From: Leptospira sp. | GTDB taxonomy: Bacteria > Spirochaetota > Leptospiria > Leptospirales > Leptospiraceae | Direction: 5' to 3' | Assembly (NCBI GenBank): GCA_016742255.1 | Contig: JACVCB010000003.1 | Location: 144,831 to 208,830, forward strand | Length of the DNA: 64,000 nucleotides | Shown: in pieces, positions 19,142 through 29,133 of the stretch | Position numbering within the stretch: the stretch's first letter is position 1 | Layout: each line of letters opens with the position of its first letter | Position numbers and translations under genes: made by a program | Notes under the pieces: model-generated | Databases searched by the model: none | Told to the model about the DNA's origin: nothing | What the model saw: only the letters and a program-made list of their open reading frames with translations

Positions 19142-19627
19142 ATGATGCCAAAACGAGTCTTGTTATTATTCGCTTTTTTCCTATTGTTCCAAAACTCTAT
19201 GTGTTTGAAACTTTGGATTGTTTCTGCCAAAATGCGTACAACAGAAGATGCAAGGGACAATAAATCCTACCAAAAAACGAGAAGTTTTCTGAAAGCGAAA
19301 CAGTGGTTGGAATACAAATTAGACCCAGAACTTTCCAAAATCGAATTTGAAAACCAAGACTTGGGGGAACTTCGAGGGATTGGTCTCATCAAGTGTTACG
19401 TTCCTTATGGGATTGGGGAAGTTGATGCCAATGAACATGAATTTGAATACATTGTGAAGGTGAAAGACGGTCACGCAGAAATGCAGATCAATAAAATCTT
19501 TTCCTTCATCCGTGATCCGAATGATATCATACTCAATTATGGACCAAAAAATGAGAAAGTGGCAAAGGTAACCATTCGTTCCTGCTTCCGACCACTGCTT
19601 GATGACTTCTTTGAGTTTATCAAATAA
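19142..19627 (+). CDS. exported protein of unknown function
   Basis: A 161-residue protein with a signal-like N-terminus (MMPKRVLLLFAFFLLFQNSMCLKLW). The mature part has alternating charged beta-strand and helix segments; the order VPYGIGEVDANEHEFEYIVKVKDGHAEMQINKIF then a C-terminal amphipathic helix resembles the DUF4468 (TBP-like) fold, as an impression only. ATG 19145 is an alternative start. The gene stands alone in the plus direction between two minus-strand genes. Confidence 0.65.
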   Translation: MMPKRVLLLFAFFLLFQNSMCLKLWIVSAKMRTTEDARDNKSYQKTRSFLKAKQWLEYKLDPELSKIEFENQDLGELRGIGLIKCYVPYGIGEVDANEHEFEYIVKVKDGHAEMQINKIFSFIRDPNDIILNYGPKNEKVAKVTIRSCFRPLLDDFFEFIK

Positions 19628-19637
19628 AGAATCGGGA

Positions 19638-19913
19638 TTAGTAACCTAGAGGATTACCCACAGTGGAACCCGTGGAACCATAAGTATTGGTTCCCGTTGG
19701 TGAGTCTGTTAGACCATAGTAGTTTAAGTTTTGAGAGTTTCCATTGGGAAGGGAAGAATTGGTCGAGGAGGAAGAAGAGTTCGATGCAGAATTGGCATTG
19801 GATCTTCCATCATCTTTTAGCAAATCAAGCAAATCTTGTGAGTTTACCAATTTGATCTCGTTACAGGAAGAGAACAGGAAACCAATCAAAAGTATCCCAA
19901 ATGCAAATTTCAT
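19638..19913 (-). CDS. small Ser/Asn-rich lipoprotein
   Basis: A 91-residue predicted lipoprotein. The signal peptide (MKFAFGILLIGFLFSSC) ends in a spirochaete-like lipobox with Cys at about residue 17; the mature part has a short helix (VNSQDLLDLLKDD) and then a low-complexity tail of Ser, Asn, Gly and Thr. ATG 19913 is chosen for the signal peptide, with GGTGA upstream. Function unknown; probably an exposed or periplasmic anchor protein. Confidence 0.7.
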   Translation of the reverse strand: MKFAFGILLIGFLFSSCNEIKLVNSQDLLDLLKDDGRSNANSASNSSSSSTNSSLPNGNSQNLNYYGLTDSPTGTNTYGSTGSTVGNPLGY

Positions 19914-19974
19914 ATTCACCATTCTGACTTCATTTCCAAAACGATTCAACTCTAAATTCCGATTTTATCCTAAC

Positions 19975-21540
19975 TTATAAGATGGGATAAGAATAAATTT
20001 TTTCTTTTGATTCTCTTCCTTTGAGTTCGTATTCCCCTTCAAGTTGCAACTGAGAGCGGATGTATGGTGAAATGAGATTCGCTGTATTTTCTGTGATGAG
20101 AAGGTTTTTTTGTAACCCTTTACAAAGACCTTCCACCCGAGATGCGGTATTCACAGTATCTCCAATGACTGTAAATTCCATTCGATTGGTGGAACCAATG
20201 TTACCTACAAGCAAACTTCCGGTATGAATACCGATCCCCATTTTGAGTTCTGTTAATCCTTCCTTCATAAATTGTTGGTTTAGAAGTTCCAAATTCCTTT
20301 GCATCTCCAATGCAGTTTGAAACGCACGATCCGCATGGTCTACCATGGGCATAGGTGTTCCAAATACGGCAAGGATCGCATCCCCAATGAATTTATTGAT
20401 AAATCCCCCGTGGACTTCGATCGCATTACTCATTTCTTGGAAATATCGATTTAAGATATATAATACTTCTTCAGGAGTTCTTTTTTCAGAAAGTTTTGTA
20501 AAGTCTCTTAAGTCGGAAAACAGAATTGTGGCATCAACAACTTTACCACCAAGGCTATGTTCGTTGGAAAGTAGATAATCCCTTACACGTGGGTCAACAA
20601 TTCGACCAAATGTATCTTTGATCCTTTCTCTTTCCGCTAGACCCTCTGCCATTTCATTGACAGCGTCTCCTAAAAGTCCAAGTTCGTCAGAGCTAAAAAT
20701 CGTAACTCTTGTATCAAATTTTTGTTCTTTGATGAGTTCCGTCGCCTCTTCTATTAGGTTGAGTGGGTGTTGTAAGCTGATGGCAAATGTAACTGAAAAA
20801 GCAAAGGAAAAAAATAACATGATTGCGATCACTTCAAACAAAACATCTGTATGAACTAACTCATGTAATTGGAATATATTATGGTTTGTTCGTTGTAACA
20901 ATCCAAAGACCAACAAAATGATTGGGAATAATGTAGAAGCGGTCCAAAAGATAATTTGTTTTGTGACGATGGAAAATTGTTTTCCCTTCGCGTATTTTCC
21001 GAGTCCACCTTCTGGAAACACACAAGGAATGATTAATTTTCGGTTTAAATAGTTGGTTGTTGCATAGGAAAAAGCAAATGCAAACAGTCCCCAAAATGCA
21101 AATAGAATTGTAACGGTAATGATACTTTGAGGAGGTGAGGCTGGAAACAAAGTATCAATTCGATATACCGATAAAAATGTGGATAATTCCCAACCAGTAA
21201 AACCAAACAAACTGATGATGAGGGGTGAGTGGACTATCCGATGGCGAGCTCTTTCTTCCGATAAATATGTACACTTGTTTCTTTTGAATAGATAGTTTGA
21301 AACAGGAAGGCTATAAAAAAACAAAATAACAGTGATGATAGGAAATGGAGCCCATGTTAATGCAAGTAAGGTGAAATCTTGTGTTGTTTGGGTAGCTTCA
21401 AATAAAACTAAAAACCTTTCTGGTAAAAAAACATTACTAGTGTAATTTGCAAACAGTAATGTAAATAAACAGGCCGAAAAAGGGACTATAAAATAGATAA
21501 GAAGGAAAGCAATGAATTGAAGTCTCTGTTTTTTTACCAT
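19975..21540 (-). CDS. membrane class IIIb adenylate/guanylate cyclase
   Basis: Membrane protein of 521 residues with about six transmembrane segments (residues 5-255), a HAMP-like linker (about 260-315) and a C-terminal class III nucleotide cyclase domain (about 335-500). Catalytic residues: both metal Asp (FSDLRDF and GDAILAVFG), the base-selecting Lys (NKFIGDA) and the transition-state Asn/Arg (DTVNTASRVE) are present. The second base-selecting position, Asp in class IIIa, is Thr here (EFTVIGD), the mark of class IIIb enzymes, several of which respond to bicarbonate or CO2. It should be active and make cAMP, by inference. ATG 21540 is preferred over a TTG at 21549. It follows the transporter gene by about 16 bases. 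Confidence 0.88.
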   Translation of the reverse strand: MVKKQRLQFIAFLLIYFIVPFSACLFTLLFANYTSNVFLPERFLVLFEATQTTQDFTLLALTWAPFPIITVILFFYSLPVSNYLFKRNKCTYLSEERARHRIVHSPLIISLFGFTGWELSTFLSVYRIDTLFPASPPQSIITVTILFAFWGLFAFAFSYATTNYLNRKLIIPCVFPEGGLGKYAKGKQFSIVTKQIIFWTASTLFPIILLVFGLLQRTNHNIFQLHELVHTDVLFEVIAIMLFFSFAFSVTFAISLQHPLNLIEEATELIKEQKFDTRVTIFSSDELGLLGDAVNEMAEGLAERERIKDTFGRIVDPRVRDYLLSNEHSLGGKVVDATILFSDLRDFTKLSEKRTPEEVLYILNRYFQEMSNAIEVHGGFINKFIGDAILAVFGTPMPMVDHADRAFQTALEMQRNLELLNQQFMKEGLTELKMGIGIHTGSLLVGNIGSTNRMEFTVIGDTVNTASRVEGLCKGLQKNLLITENTANLISPYIRSQLQLEGEYELKGRESKEKIYSYPIL

Positions 21541-21556
21541 GGGGTTCAAATATATC

Positions 21557-22942
21557 TTACCGATGGATCTTTTTCAATGTTCTTTTTGTTAGGATTCTTT
21601 GCACTTGGATGTGTTTTGCATCCGTAAGGGGAAAAAATAAAAAAACAATCGATCCTAAGATAAAGAAAAATCCAACTCCTGGACCAAAAATCATCGCAAG
21701 TCGAAATCCAACTTCAGCTGATTGTTCTGTAAGTCCATTTTGAAATCCAATGAAATCGAGTAAAAATCCAGTGAGTGCGATTCCAAAGGCTTGGGAAAAT
21801 TTTACGCCCATCTTCCAAATTCCAAAATAGAGTCCTTCCCGTTTTTCACCAGTTTTGTATTCATCATAGTCGACTACATCTGTTAGGATGGAATCCATAA
21901 TGAGAATCGAACCTGCAAAGATCCCTCCAAAAAATGCTGCGATGAGAGGAGGTCTTAGTTCTCCATAAGGGAATAAGGGATACACGATCACAGTTAGAAG
22001 GCCTAAGCCAAATACACCAAGAAAGGCAGGGATTTTTTTTCCAATCCTTTTGGAGATCCAAACCCAAAAACCAATGGATAACATGAGTACAAGAAAAAAC
22101 GGCAGTAAGATATTGATGACCACCTGGGATTCCTTTAAGCCCAATCGGTATTCATAATAGTACAAGGCAATTGCGGAGTTAAACGTTCTACCAATCGTTG
22201 CTATGATAAATGCAAATAATAAGATGAGAAACATTTTGTTTCGTAAGACCGAACCAAATGACTGAAAGAATGGGAGTTGTTTTGTTTTATCAGATTGGAT
22301 CGTATCTTTGCCTTTTGTCACTAAAAAGGTGATGATAGAAGAAACAAGGATCACGAGTGAAACAATCTCTCCAGCGACAGTCCGAGAGGTGATGATATTT
22401 TCCTTAGCACTTTCATCACCTAGAGATTGTAAAATGGCCGCTGGCACAATCATTCCAATTAACATTCCGATGTTACTAAAGAATAACCTCCAACCAAACA
22501 CTGAAGTTCGTTCATTTCGTTCAAAACTTAGTTCTCCACCAAGTGCAATATGAGGTACTGAGATAACTGTCATCGCTGTATTCACTAAAAGATAAACACT
22601 TAGTAAATACGCAAATTTACCCATTTGGGAAGAAAGGGAAGGGGGCGAAAAAAGTAAAAGCACTGATATGGATAATAAAATTCCACCGATGAAGATATAT
22701 GGCCTTCGTCTACCGAATCGAGTGGTGGTATGGTCAGAAATCCGACCCATGAGTGGGTCACTGATTGCATCCCAAATCACTGAAATTGATAATGCAATTC
22801 CTGCTAAACTGGAATTGAGTCCCACGATCTCTGTATAGTATTTGAGAAGATAAATTTGAGTAAAAAGTTGAACGGCTGTTATGCCAGTTTCTGCAAACCC
22901 ATATCCCATTTTAATGGGAAGTTTTAGTTTAGAATGGTTCAT
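21557..22942 (-). CDS. GPH-family (MelB-like) MFS transporter
   Basis: Inner-membrane cation-coupled symporter of 461 residues and 12 predicted segments. The N-terminal signature KMGYGFAETG, followed by DAISDPLMGRISDHTTTRFGRRRPYIFIG, is the glycoside-pentoside-hexuronide family pattern. The substrate is unknown; relatives carry sugars or other small organic solutes. Near the middle, DSILTDVVDYDEYKTGEKREGLYFG is also typical. It starts about 100 bases after the SpoIIE-type gene and ends about 16 bases before the cyclase gene, so a link between uptake and cAMP signalling is possible, by position only. Confidence 0.85.
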   Translation of the reverse strand: MNHSKLKLPIKMGYGFAETGITAVQLFTQIYLLKYYTEIVGLNSSLAGIALSISVIWDAISDPLMGRISDHTTTRFGRRRPYIFIGGILLSISVLLLFSPPSLSSQMGKFAYLLSVYLLVNTAMTVISVPHIALGGELSFERNERTSVFGWRLFFSNIGMLIGMIVPAAILQSLGDESAKENIITSRTVAGEIVSLVILVSSIITFLVTKGKDTIQSDKTKQLPFFQSFGSVLRNKMFLILLFAFIIATIGRTFNSAIALYYYEYRLGLKESQVVINILLPFFLVLMLSIGFWVWISKRIGKKIPAFLGVFGLGLLTVIVYPLFPYGELRPPLIAAFFGGIFAGSILIMDSILTDVVDYDEYKTGEKREGLYFGIWKMGVKFSQAFGIALTGFLLDFIGFQNGLTEQSAEVGFRLAMIFGPGVGFFFILGSIVFLFFPLTDAKHIQVQRILTKRTLKKIHR

Positions 22943-23044
22943 TCATGTTTCCAAGTATTGGACGGTCCGAACCCAGTTTTTTGGGAAATAAATTGGCATT
23001 TAGAAGCCAAGGTTCAATGCATTTCTAATCTTTTTCAAACTTGT

Positions 23045-24844
23045 TCATTCTGTTTCGTAAGAGATTCGAATGATGGAAATATCATCAATGACTTGGCCAA
23101 TCGAATCAATTTCATTGATGATTGAATCTAATTTTCCCTTTGTATTTTCCACGATTTCTAAGAAATTTTCATCTTCGGAAAGAACTTCCCATTCACCTTC
23201 TTCATTTTTAGTGAGAAGGTCATCTTTTCCATCGGATCCAATGAATAGTACATCATTGGGTTGGAGTTGGAACTGATTGACTTCCTTTATGGGGAGGGCT
23301 CCTAGTGTGCCTAGTTTGCGATAGGATACAATGGGATATAAAAAGTTGGCTTTTCCATTTCGGAATAGTACAATCATGGGATGTTCTGCATTCAGAAAAA
23401 ACAATTTACCAGTTTTTTCTTCGATGAGACCCATACTTAAGGAAACTAACATGGTTCCATCAAATGTCTCAAAAATCAATTGGAGTTCTTGTAAATTGGA
23501 CCTGAGCCAGTTTTCGGGACTTTGGTTTTTAAAACCAGGATCTGTTTTTGTTCGTTGGACGATGGATTGGAAAACCGATCCAAATACGAGTGCTCCACCT
23601 GCACCTTGCATGGATTTACCCATTGCATCAGCATTCACAAACAGAAGGTATTTTTGTTCGTTTAGATAAATTGTGTGAGAGATATTGATATCCCCACCTA
23701 TTTCATATCTCTGATTTTTAAATTCAAAAGACTTTTTTTGGCGAAGGAAATGATCCACCAGATACTGTTTGCTACTCGTATCTTGGATGGTAAATGGATT
23801 TAATAATTGGTAAATTAAGTAATAATCACCATCTTGTTGCACTTTTAATTTGCTGATATCGATTAAGGATTGGTTTAATTCATCAGTACGAAGTGTAACT
23901 TTTTCTTCTAATCCTTCGTTCAGATTTCGAATTTCAGCATACATATTTTTAAGAGTGCCAATAACGGAATTTAAGTAGAACGCTTGTTTTGCGAAATCAT
24001 CACTTGATTTTGGGGTGACAATGACATCAAAATTTCCTTTGGCCAGTTCCCCTAGTGAACGACTTGTTTCGCTTAAACCCTCATTCACTGATTTTGCGAC
24101 TACATAGGAACAAACGATAAGTGGGATGATGAATATAAATGAAACAGTGACTATGGGGATCATTGGATCTTTGACAGCGATTTCACCTGTCGCTAGAGAA
24201 TATAAAATATATGAAAAAATCACAAACGGAAGGGCTGCCAAACTAAAGAATGCAACAAGGATACGTGTGAAATAGTTAAATTTAGGGATGTCTCTCTCTT
24301 GGAGTTCTACATTTTTAAACTGAGGTAAGTCGAATAAATTCCGAATTGCACTTTCACTGATAAAATAATAAGTAACAAACGATATGGGAGCAATCATTAC
24401 AAATGTAAATATTGCAGACCGAGCGACGGAGGGTGTGTATTCCACCAAATAAAAAAATAACAAACTGATTGGAATTACGCCAGATAACCAGCGTATTACG
24501 ATGATGATGGCTTCAATCAGTGGATATCGAAAAAGTAGGATTTTAACCGATTTTGCATACTCCTTCTCTTCTTGAGTGAGTGGAAAGGAGGAATCGGAAA
24601 CTGGTTTCATTTTCTCGATTTTAGCGAATAGGTATTTTAAGAGTAAGTGTCGAACAAATGTTCCTAAGAGGCCAATCCCCGTGGCAAATACGAGACATAA
24701 CGCAATAAAGATTTTCCAATGGTTTGGTTCCATCTTTTGTGTGATGATCGCATAATAAACGGCAAATGGAACCGGTACAGTATGTGTGAATGCCTCCAAT
24801 TTTATGGTGAGATCCCAGAATAATGTTTTTCTGTTCCGATTCAT
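23045..24844 (-). CDS. membrane SpoIIE/RsbU-type phosphatase with HAMP domain
   Basis: A 599-residue protein: about seven transmembrane segments in two groups (residues 10-120 and 170-255), HAMP-like region (about 258-305), coiled coil (310-335) and a C-terminal PP2C/SpoIIE domain (about 345-600). Phosphatase landmarks are EIGGDINIS, NADAMGKSMQGAGGALV, IGSDGKDDLL and IDDISII. The Asp of VNADAMGKS, of SDGKDD and of IDDIS are kept, but the usual second Asp of the GGDxxD motif is absent (GGDINIS), so metal binding may differ. Such enzymes typically dephosphorylate anti-anti-sigma factors. It is paralogous to the next gene upstream. GTG 24862 is an alternative start. Confidence 0.85.
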   Translation of the reverse strand: MNRNRKTLFWDLTIKLEAFTHTVPVPFAVYYAIITQKMEPNHWKIFIALCLVFATGIGLLGTFVRHLLLKYLFAKIEKMKPVSDSSFPLTQEEKEYAKSVKILLFRYPLIEAIIIVIRWLSGVIPISLLFFYLVEYTPSVARSAIFTFVMIAPISFVTYYFISESAIRNLFDLPQFKNVELQERDIPKFNYFTRILVAFFSLAALPFVIFSYILYSLATGEIAVKDPMIPIVTVSFIFIIPLIVCSYVVAKSVNEGLSETSRSLGELAKGNFDVIVTPKSSDDFAKQAFYLNSVIGTLKNMYAEIRNLNEGLEEKVTLRTDELNQSLIDISKLKVQQDGDYYLIYQLLNPFTIQDTSSKQYLVDHFLRQKKSFEFKNQRYEIGGDINISHTIYLNEQKYLLFVNADAMGKSMQGAGGALVFGSVFQSIVQRTKTDPGFKNQSPENWLRSNLQELQLIFETFDGTMLVSLSMGLIEEKTGKLFFLNAEHPMIVLFRNGKANFLYPIVSYRKLGTLGALPIKEVNQFQLQPNDVLFIGSDGKDDLLTKNEEGEWEVLSEDENFLEIVENTKGKLDSIINEIDSIGQVIDDISIIRISYETE

Positions 24845-24887
24845 TTTATTGGAAACTGTCACAGGAGACGATACTTTATCATAAAAA

Positions 24888-27179
24888 TTAAATCAAGATA
24901 TTCGGAAATTTTAATCTTAAGATTTGTTTCCATTTTTTTGTTCGTTCCAGTTCGGTTGGGAATTGGTTTTCCCATTCCGTTAAGATTTCTTTCGCGCGAA
25001 TTTGGTTTTCTTTTTCCAAATACAATCGGATTAGATGAAAGGTATTTTTGGCCGCTTTTGGTTCCCTCAGTCGGATCCGTTCCGCAATTTCGATGGCTTG
25101 GTCTAACCTTCCAGCCTTCCGAAGTAAAATAGAACTTAATTCCATAAAACTAAGATCATAAGGATGACTTTCTAAATACACCTGCGCATGTTCTGTGGCT
25201 TCAATATAATCTTTTCTTTTGAAGTGAAGTTTTGCTAGTAATTTGTGAAAACGTTTGTTGGTAATTGGTTGCGTTAGAATTTGTTTTTGAAGGGAATCAA
25301 TGGCTGCATCAATATTTCCTACTTCCACTAGTTTTTTTGCGGTCTGGTAGGATTTTGAGACATAGGTATTCGAAACTGTATCTAAATTGCCCTTATAATA
25401 AACTCGGATCAAGGATAAATCATCAGTGATCTCGCCATTTTTGGTTAACACTTTAAAAATTGGTTCTAATTCACCTTTCCCTTGTTCTACGTAGGACAAA
25501 ATTAAATTTTCGTCTTGGTTGATTTGTCTTTGGTTTGATTCATTTTGTTCATTAAAGAGTAATAAATCATCCCTTCCATCGGATCCACTGATGATTGTAT
25601 CACCAGGTAACAACCGAAAGGTTTTAATGAAAATTCCAGAATTGAGACCTTTGGTTCCTAATTTTCGGTAACTCAGTTCATTTTCCAAAAAACTAGCTTT
25701 TTCATCTCGGTATAAGATGAGCCAAGGGTGTTCTGCATTGATAAAATATAAAAATCCTGTTTCTTCTTCAATCAGTCCAATCACAAGTGAAACCAACATA
25801 CTTCCATCAAATCCCTCAAAGATTTTGTGCATTTCAATGAAGGCATTTTTTAACCATCGTTCCGGTGATTGGTTGAAAGTAGCCGAAGATAAATAGGTCC
25901 TTTCAATGATTGATTGGAAAACGGCTCCGAGTACAAGCGCACCTCCTGCACCTTGCATCGATTTTCCCATTGCATCAGAGTTTACGAAGACAGAGAATTT
26001 TTTTCCTTGCAGAATTACATTATGGGCAATGTTTAGATCACCTCCAATTTCATATTCTTTGCCTTTGAATTCGAATTTCTTTTTTTGTTTTAAGAAAAAA
26101 TCAATGCTAACAAGTTCACTACTCACTTGGTTTTTCCCAAGTGGTTTGAGCAGTAAATGTGTTAAAAAATAATCTCCGTCCTGTTGGAACTTAAGTTTTT
26201 TCACTTCTTCCAAAGAGTTTTCCAATTCCATTGTTCTTTCTTTGACTTTACTTTCTAAACCAACGTTTAAGGTAAAAATTTCCGTATACATTGTGTTCAG
26301 TTGTTGTATGACACGATTTAAGTGGAAAGACTGTTGTCCAAAATCATCTCCAGAAGAAGGCATGGAAACAACAGAAAAATTTCCTTTTGAGAGTTCGTCC
26401 AAAATATGGCTAGTTTCACCTAATCCTTGTCTGACTGCTTTTGCGACCAAATAAGCAACAAAAACCAAAGGAAATATAAAGATGATTCCAATGATTAAAA
26501 CTTGTAAGGATGGGTTTTGGACATTTAAATTTCCATTAGCACTTGAGATGAGCATGTAACCAAGAACGGTAACAGGTAATGCAGCAAGTGCAAAAAATGA
26601 GATTAATATCCTTTTGAAATAATCAAATTTTGGGATTTCGTTTGGTTCGATGGCAATGGGTCGAATCAGAGGCAGTTTGAATAAATTCCGAAATGCATTT
26701 TCCGTGATGAAGTAATAGGCAACGAAGGAAATGGGTGGAATCATCACCATATAAAGGATAAACGTCGTCCATAAAGTGGGTCTGTATAAATCGAAAAAAG
26801 GTGTTGAAAAGAATATAAGCCCTACCCCAACAAACCAGCGAATGATGATGATAAATCCTTCATAAAATGGATATCGATATAAGAACAGTTTGAGTTCTTT
26901 TGCTTTTGAATTGGATCCGATTGTATAAGTCTCTTTATTTTTTTCCAATTGGAGAGCTTCAAATTGATTTGATAATTTTTTAAGTGTGAGGTATCTCCAT
27001 AAACACCCTCCTAATACCATTAAGGTTCCACTTGTAATGCATAAAACTAAAAATAACAGCCATTCGTTTATGCTATATTCTTGTGTGATGGAAGCCATAT
27101 AGATCGCAAATGGAACTGGAACTAAATGCGTGAACGCTTCTAAACGGATTGTAAGAGGTAAAAATATAGTTTTAAACAT
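24888..27179 (-). CDS. membrane SpoIIE/RsbU-type phosphatase with C-terminal TPR
   Basis: A 763-residue protein with the same layout as its neighbour: N-terminal FLPLTIRLEAFTHLVPVPFA, about seven membrane segments, HAMP-like linker, coiled coil and a SpoIIE domain (about residues 345-600; EIGGDLNIAHN, NSDAMGKSMQGAGGALV, SGSDGRDDLL, TDDLSLIRV). It adds about 150 residues of TPR-like helices (about 610-750: VEVGNIDAAIDSLQKQI, LAKLHFKRKDYIEATEHAQVYLE, LRKAGRLDQAIEIAERI). The two genes clearly arose by tandem duplication, with the TPR part gained or lost in one copy. It is the first gene of a likely minus-strand run through the cyclase at 19975 and is divergent from the Aer-like receptor gene. 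Confidence 0.85.
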   Translation of the reverse strand: MFKTIFLPLTIRLEAFTHLVPVPFAIYMASITQEYSINEWLLFLVLCITSGTLMVLGGCLWRYLTLKKLSNQFEALQLEKNKETYTIGSNSKAKELKLFLYRYPFYEGFIIIIRWFVGVGLIFFSTPFFDLYRPTLWTTFILYMVMIPPISFVAYYFITENAFRNLFKLPLIRPIAIEPNEIPKFDYFKRILISFFALAALPVTVLGYMLISSANGNLNVQNPSLQVLIIGIIFIFPLVFVAYLVAKAVRQGLGETSHILDELSKGNFSVVSMPSSGDDFGQQSFHLNRVIQQLNTMYTEIFTLNVGLESKVKERTMELENSLEEVKKLKFQQDGDYFLTHLLLKPLGKNQVSSELVSIDFFLKQKKKFEFKGKEYEIGGDLNIAHNVILQGKKFSVFVNSDAMGKSMQGAGGALVLGAVFQSIIERTYLSSATFNQSPERWLKNAFIEMHKIFEGFDGSMLVSLVIGLIEEETGFLYFINAEHPWLILYRDEKASFLENELSYRKLGTKGLNSGIFIKTFRLLPGDTIISGSDGRDDLLLFNEQNESNQRQINQDENLILSYVEQGKGELEPIFKVLTKNGEITDDLSLIRVYYKGNLDTVSNTYVSKSYQTAKKLVEVGNIDAAIDSLQKQILTQPITNKRFHKLLAKLHFKRKDYIEATEHAQVYLESHPYDLSFMELSSILLRKAGRLDQAIEIAERIRLREPKAAKNTFHLIRLYLEKENQIRAKEILTEWENQFPTELERTKKWKQILRLKFPNILI

Positions 27180-27240
27180 GAAGAATTTGGAATATCGTAG
27201 GAGATTTTAATAAAAAATGAGAATTGTCAAGTCATTGCAG

Positions 27241-27253
27241 AAGAATCATTCTT
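27241..27253. promoter_or_regulatory. 13-bp perfect palindrome in a divergent intergenic region
   Basis: AAGAATCATTCTT (6-1-6 inverted repeat) lies between the divergent SpoIIE-TPR gene and the Aer-like receptor gene. The same AGAATCATTCT core occurs at 39108-39118 in another divergent region. It may be an operator, but 11-13 bp in AT-rich DNA is weak evidence. Confidence 0.3.
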
Positions 27254-27333
27254 AGTTTGATTCTATTTTGCTTGCTAAATAAGGTCTTTACCTAAATCCT
27301 TTCTCCATCTCCCTAAAACTGGATCCATTATCT

Positions 27334-29025
27334 GTGCGCAAAAATTTACCAGTCACTCAACATGAAGTAGAATTCCAAGAAGGAACAAAGATAACTTCCA
27401 AAACAGATTTAAAAGGAATCATCACCTATGTAAATGAAGACTTCTTGAAGATTAGTGGATATACGCAAGAAGAACTCATCGGCCAACCTCATAATCTCAT
27501 TCGACATCCCGATATGCCTGGGGAAGCCTTTCGTGATTTATGGGAGACTGTCAAATCCCAAAACTCATGGGTAGGACTCGTAAAAAATCGTTGTAAAAAT
27601 GGAGATTATTACTGGGTTGATGCCAATGTTTCCCCTATTTATGAAGATGGAAAACACATAGGTTATATGTCGGTTCGCACAAAAGCGACAAAAGAACAAA
27701 TCCTAAAAGCAGAAGGATTGTACGCAAAGTTAAATCTTGGGCAAAAAAATGAGTCACAACGGTTTGGGAATTTGTTTGCCATTTCTACTGAATCAGTTTA
27801 TTCCATTCAATCTTTCATCAGTTTGGTTTTGTTTGTATTATTTGGTTCTTCCTCTTTTGTAAACATTCCGTTCCTTCATAATCCTTGGTTTTTTGGGGTA
27901 GGAATTCTGATTTTTTCTTTGAGTTTTATATTAGGATATTTTAAAATTCAAAAAAACAAAAATTCTATTTTTAGAGTAATCGAATATTTGAAAAACTTAT
28001 ATAAAGGTAATTTGAAGTTTGATGTAATTTTAGAAAATGGTGGTGGTTACTCTGAAATACTGTTGCTGATCAAAAAAACACAGTTTGAATTCCGAGGAAT
28101 GATTTCGCAACTCATTGGTAACGCTGAAATCGTAAAAAGCCAAATCAAAGGCCTTACAAAAGCTGTAGAACATATTCATGTTGCCTTCCAAGAGTTATCC
28201 CTTGCCATGCAATCATTATCTGAATCAAGTAACGTGACAAAAGAGAGTTCCGAAAGTATATTCCTTCAAATGGATGCTCTCAACCATTTGATCCAAAGCA
28301 TTCGATCGGAAGCAATGGCTGTTCAATTTGAATCAACCAATGCACATCATATTGCCATGGAAGGAAAAAATCGTTCCGACAAAGCTATGTCCCAATTTTT
28401 AAAAGCAAAACATCAGATTTTTAAAACTTCCGAATCGATTAAAGACCTTGGTGAAAAAACAAAAGCCATACGAAAGATCACAGAAACAATTGCAGCAATT
28501 TCAGAAAAGACAAACTTACTTTCATTAAATGCATCTATCGAATCGGCAAGAGCAGGTGATGCTGGAAAAGGATTTGCAGTGGTTGCGGGTGAAGTAGGTC
28601 TTCTTGCGGAACAATCTAAAAAATCGGCAAAAGAAATCTCTGTATTTATCAATGAGCTTACTTCAAAAATTTTGCAAACCGTAACAGATATAGAAGAAGG
28701 TTTAAGTGAAGTGGAATTAGGATCAAATGAATTTGAAACCGTGCAATCTGAGATGGTAAAAATTCTAGCCAACTCTGAAGGCACAAAACTTAGTTCCGAA
28801 AAAATCAACGGTTCCACAGAAGGGACACAAGAAAAATCCACTAGTGTTCTTTTTAATATAGAGAAGATACAAAACCAATTGACACATACATCTTCCATCG
28901 TGGAAGAATTATCAGCTGCTGCTCATGAACAGAAACAAACTGTCGCGGCAATTGAAGAATCAATTTCCAATTTAGATAAAGTGGCAGACAGATTGGATTC
29001 AGTTGCCTTTCGGTTTAAGTTTTAA
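27334..29025 (+). CDS. Aer-like PAS methyl-accepting chemotaxis protein
   Basis: Chemoreceptor of 563 residues. An N-terminal PAS domain (about residues 15-120) matches the E. coli Aer sensor closely in pattern ([21 protein letters not shown], then [21 protein letters not shown] and [10 protein letters not shown]), so it probably binds FAD and senses redox or oxygen. Two membrane segments lie at about 158-205, and the C-terminal half is a long coiled coil with the signalling hairpin [36 protein letters not shown] (positions about 394-430). At the hairpin tip the Arg found in most receptors (VAGEVR) is Gly. There is no classical C-terminal CheR-binding pentapeptide. The GTG start at 27334 aligns with the expected N-terminus. 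Confidence 0.9.
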   Translation: MRKNLPVTQHEVEFQEGTKITSKTDLKGIITYVNEDFLKISGYTQEELIGQPHNLIRHPDMPGEAFRDLWETVKSQNSWVGLVKNRCKNGDYYWVDANVSPIYEDGKHIGYMSVRTKATKEQILKAEGLYAKLNLGQKNESQRFGNLFAISTESVYSIQSFISLVLFVLFGSSSFVNIPFLHNPWFFGVGILIFSLSFILGYFKIQKNKNSIFRVIEYLKNLYKGNLKFDVILENGGGYSEILLLIKKTQFEFRGMISQLIGNAEIVKSQIKGLTKAVEHIHVAFQELSLAMQSLSESSNVTKESSESIFLQMDALNHLIQSIRSEAMAVQFESTNAHHIAMEGKNRSDKAMSQFLKAKHQIFKTSESIKDLGEKTKAIRKITETIAAISEKTNLLSLNASIESARAGDAGKGFAVVAGEVGLLAEQSKKSAKEISVFINELTSKILQTVTDIEEGLSEVELGSNEFETVQSEMVKILANSEGTKLSSEKINGSTEGTQEKSTSVLFNIEKIQNQLTHTSSIVEELSAAAHEQKQTVAAIEESISNLDKVADRLDSVAFRFKF

Positions 29026-29056
29026 AAACAAAAAACCCAAAGTTTCCGTTGGGTTT
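29021..29056 (-). terminator. terminator of the beta-oxidation run
   Basis: AAACCCAA pairs with TTGGGTTT (29033-29040 with 29049-29056, 8-base loop); reading on the minus strand it is followed by a T-rich stretch (complement of AAAAACAAAAA). It lies about 80 bases past the minus-strand membrane protein gene and also sits directly after the receptor gene's stop, although on the plus strand it lacks a T run. Confidence 0.65.
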
Positions 29057-29133
29057 AGCGATTCAAAAGACTGTTTGAATTAAATCAGAATAGGAGTTAG
29101 TTGAATCCTTGCCTTTCTGATCGTTTTATATGT

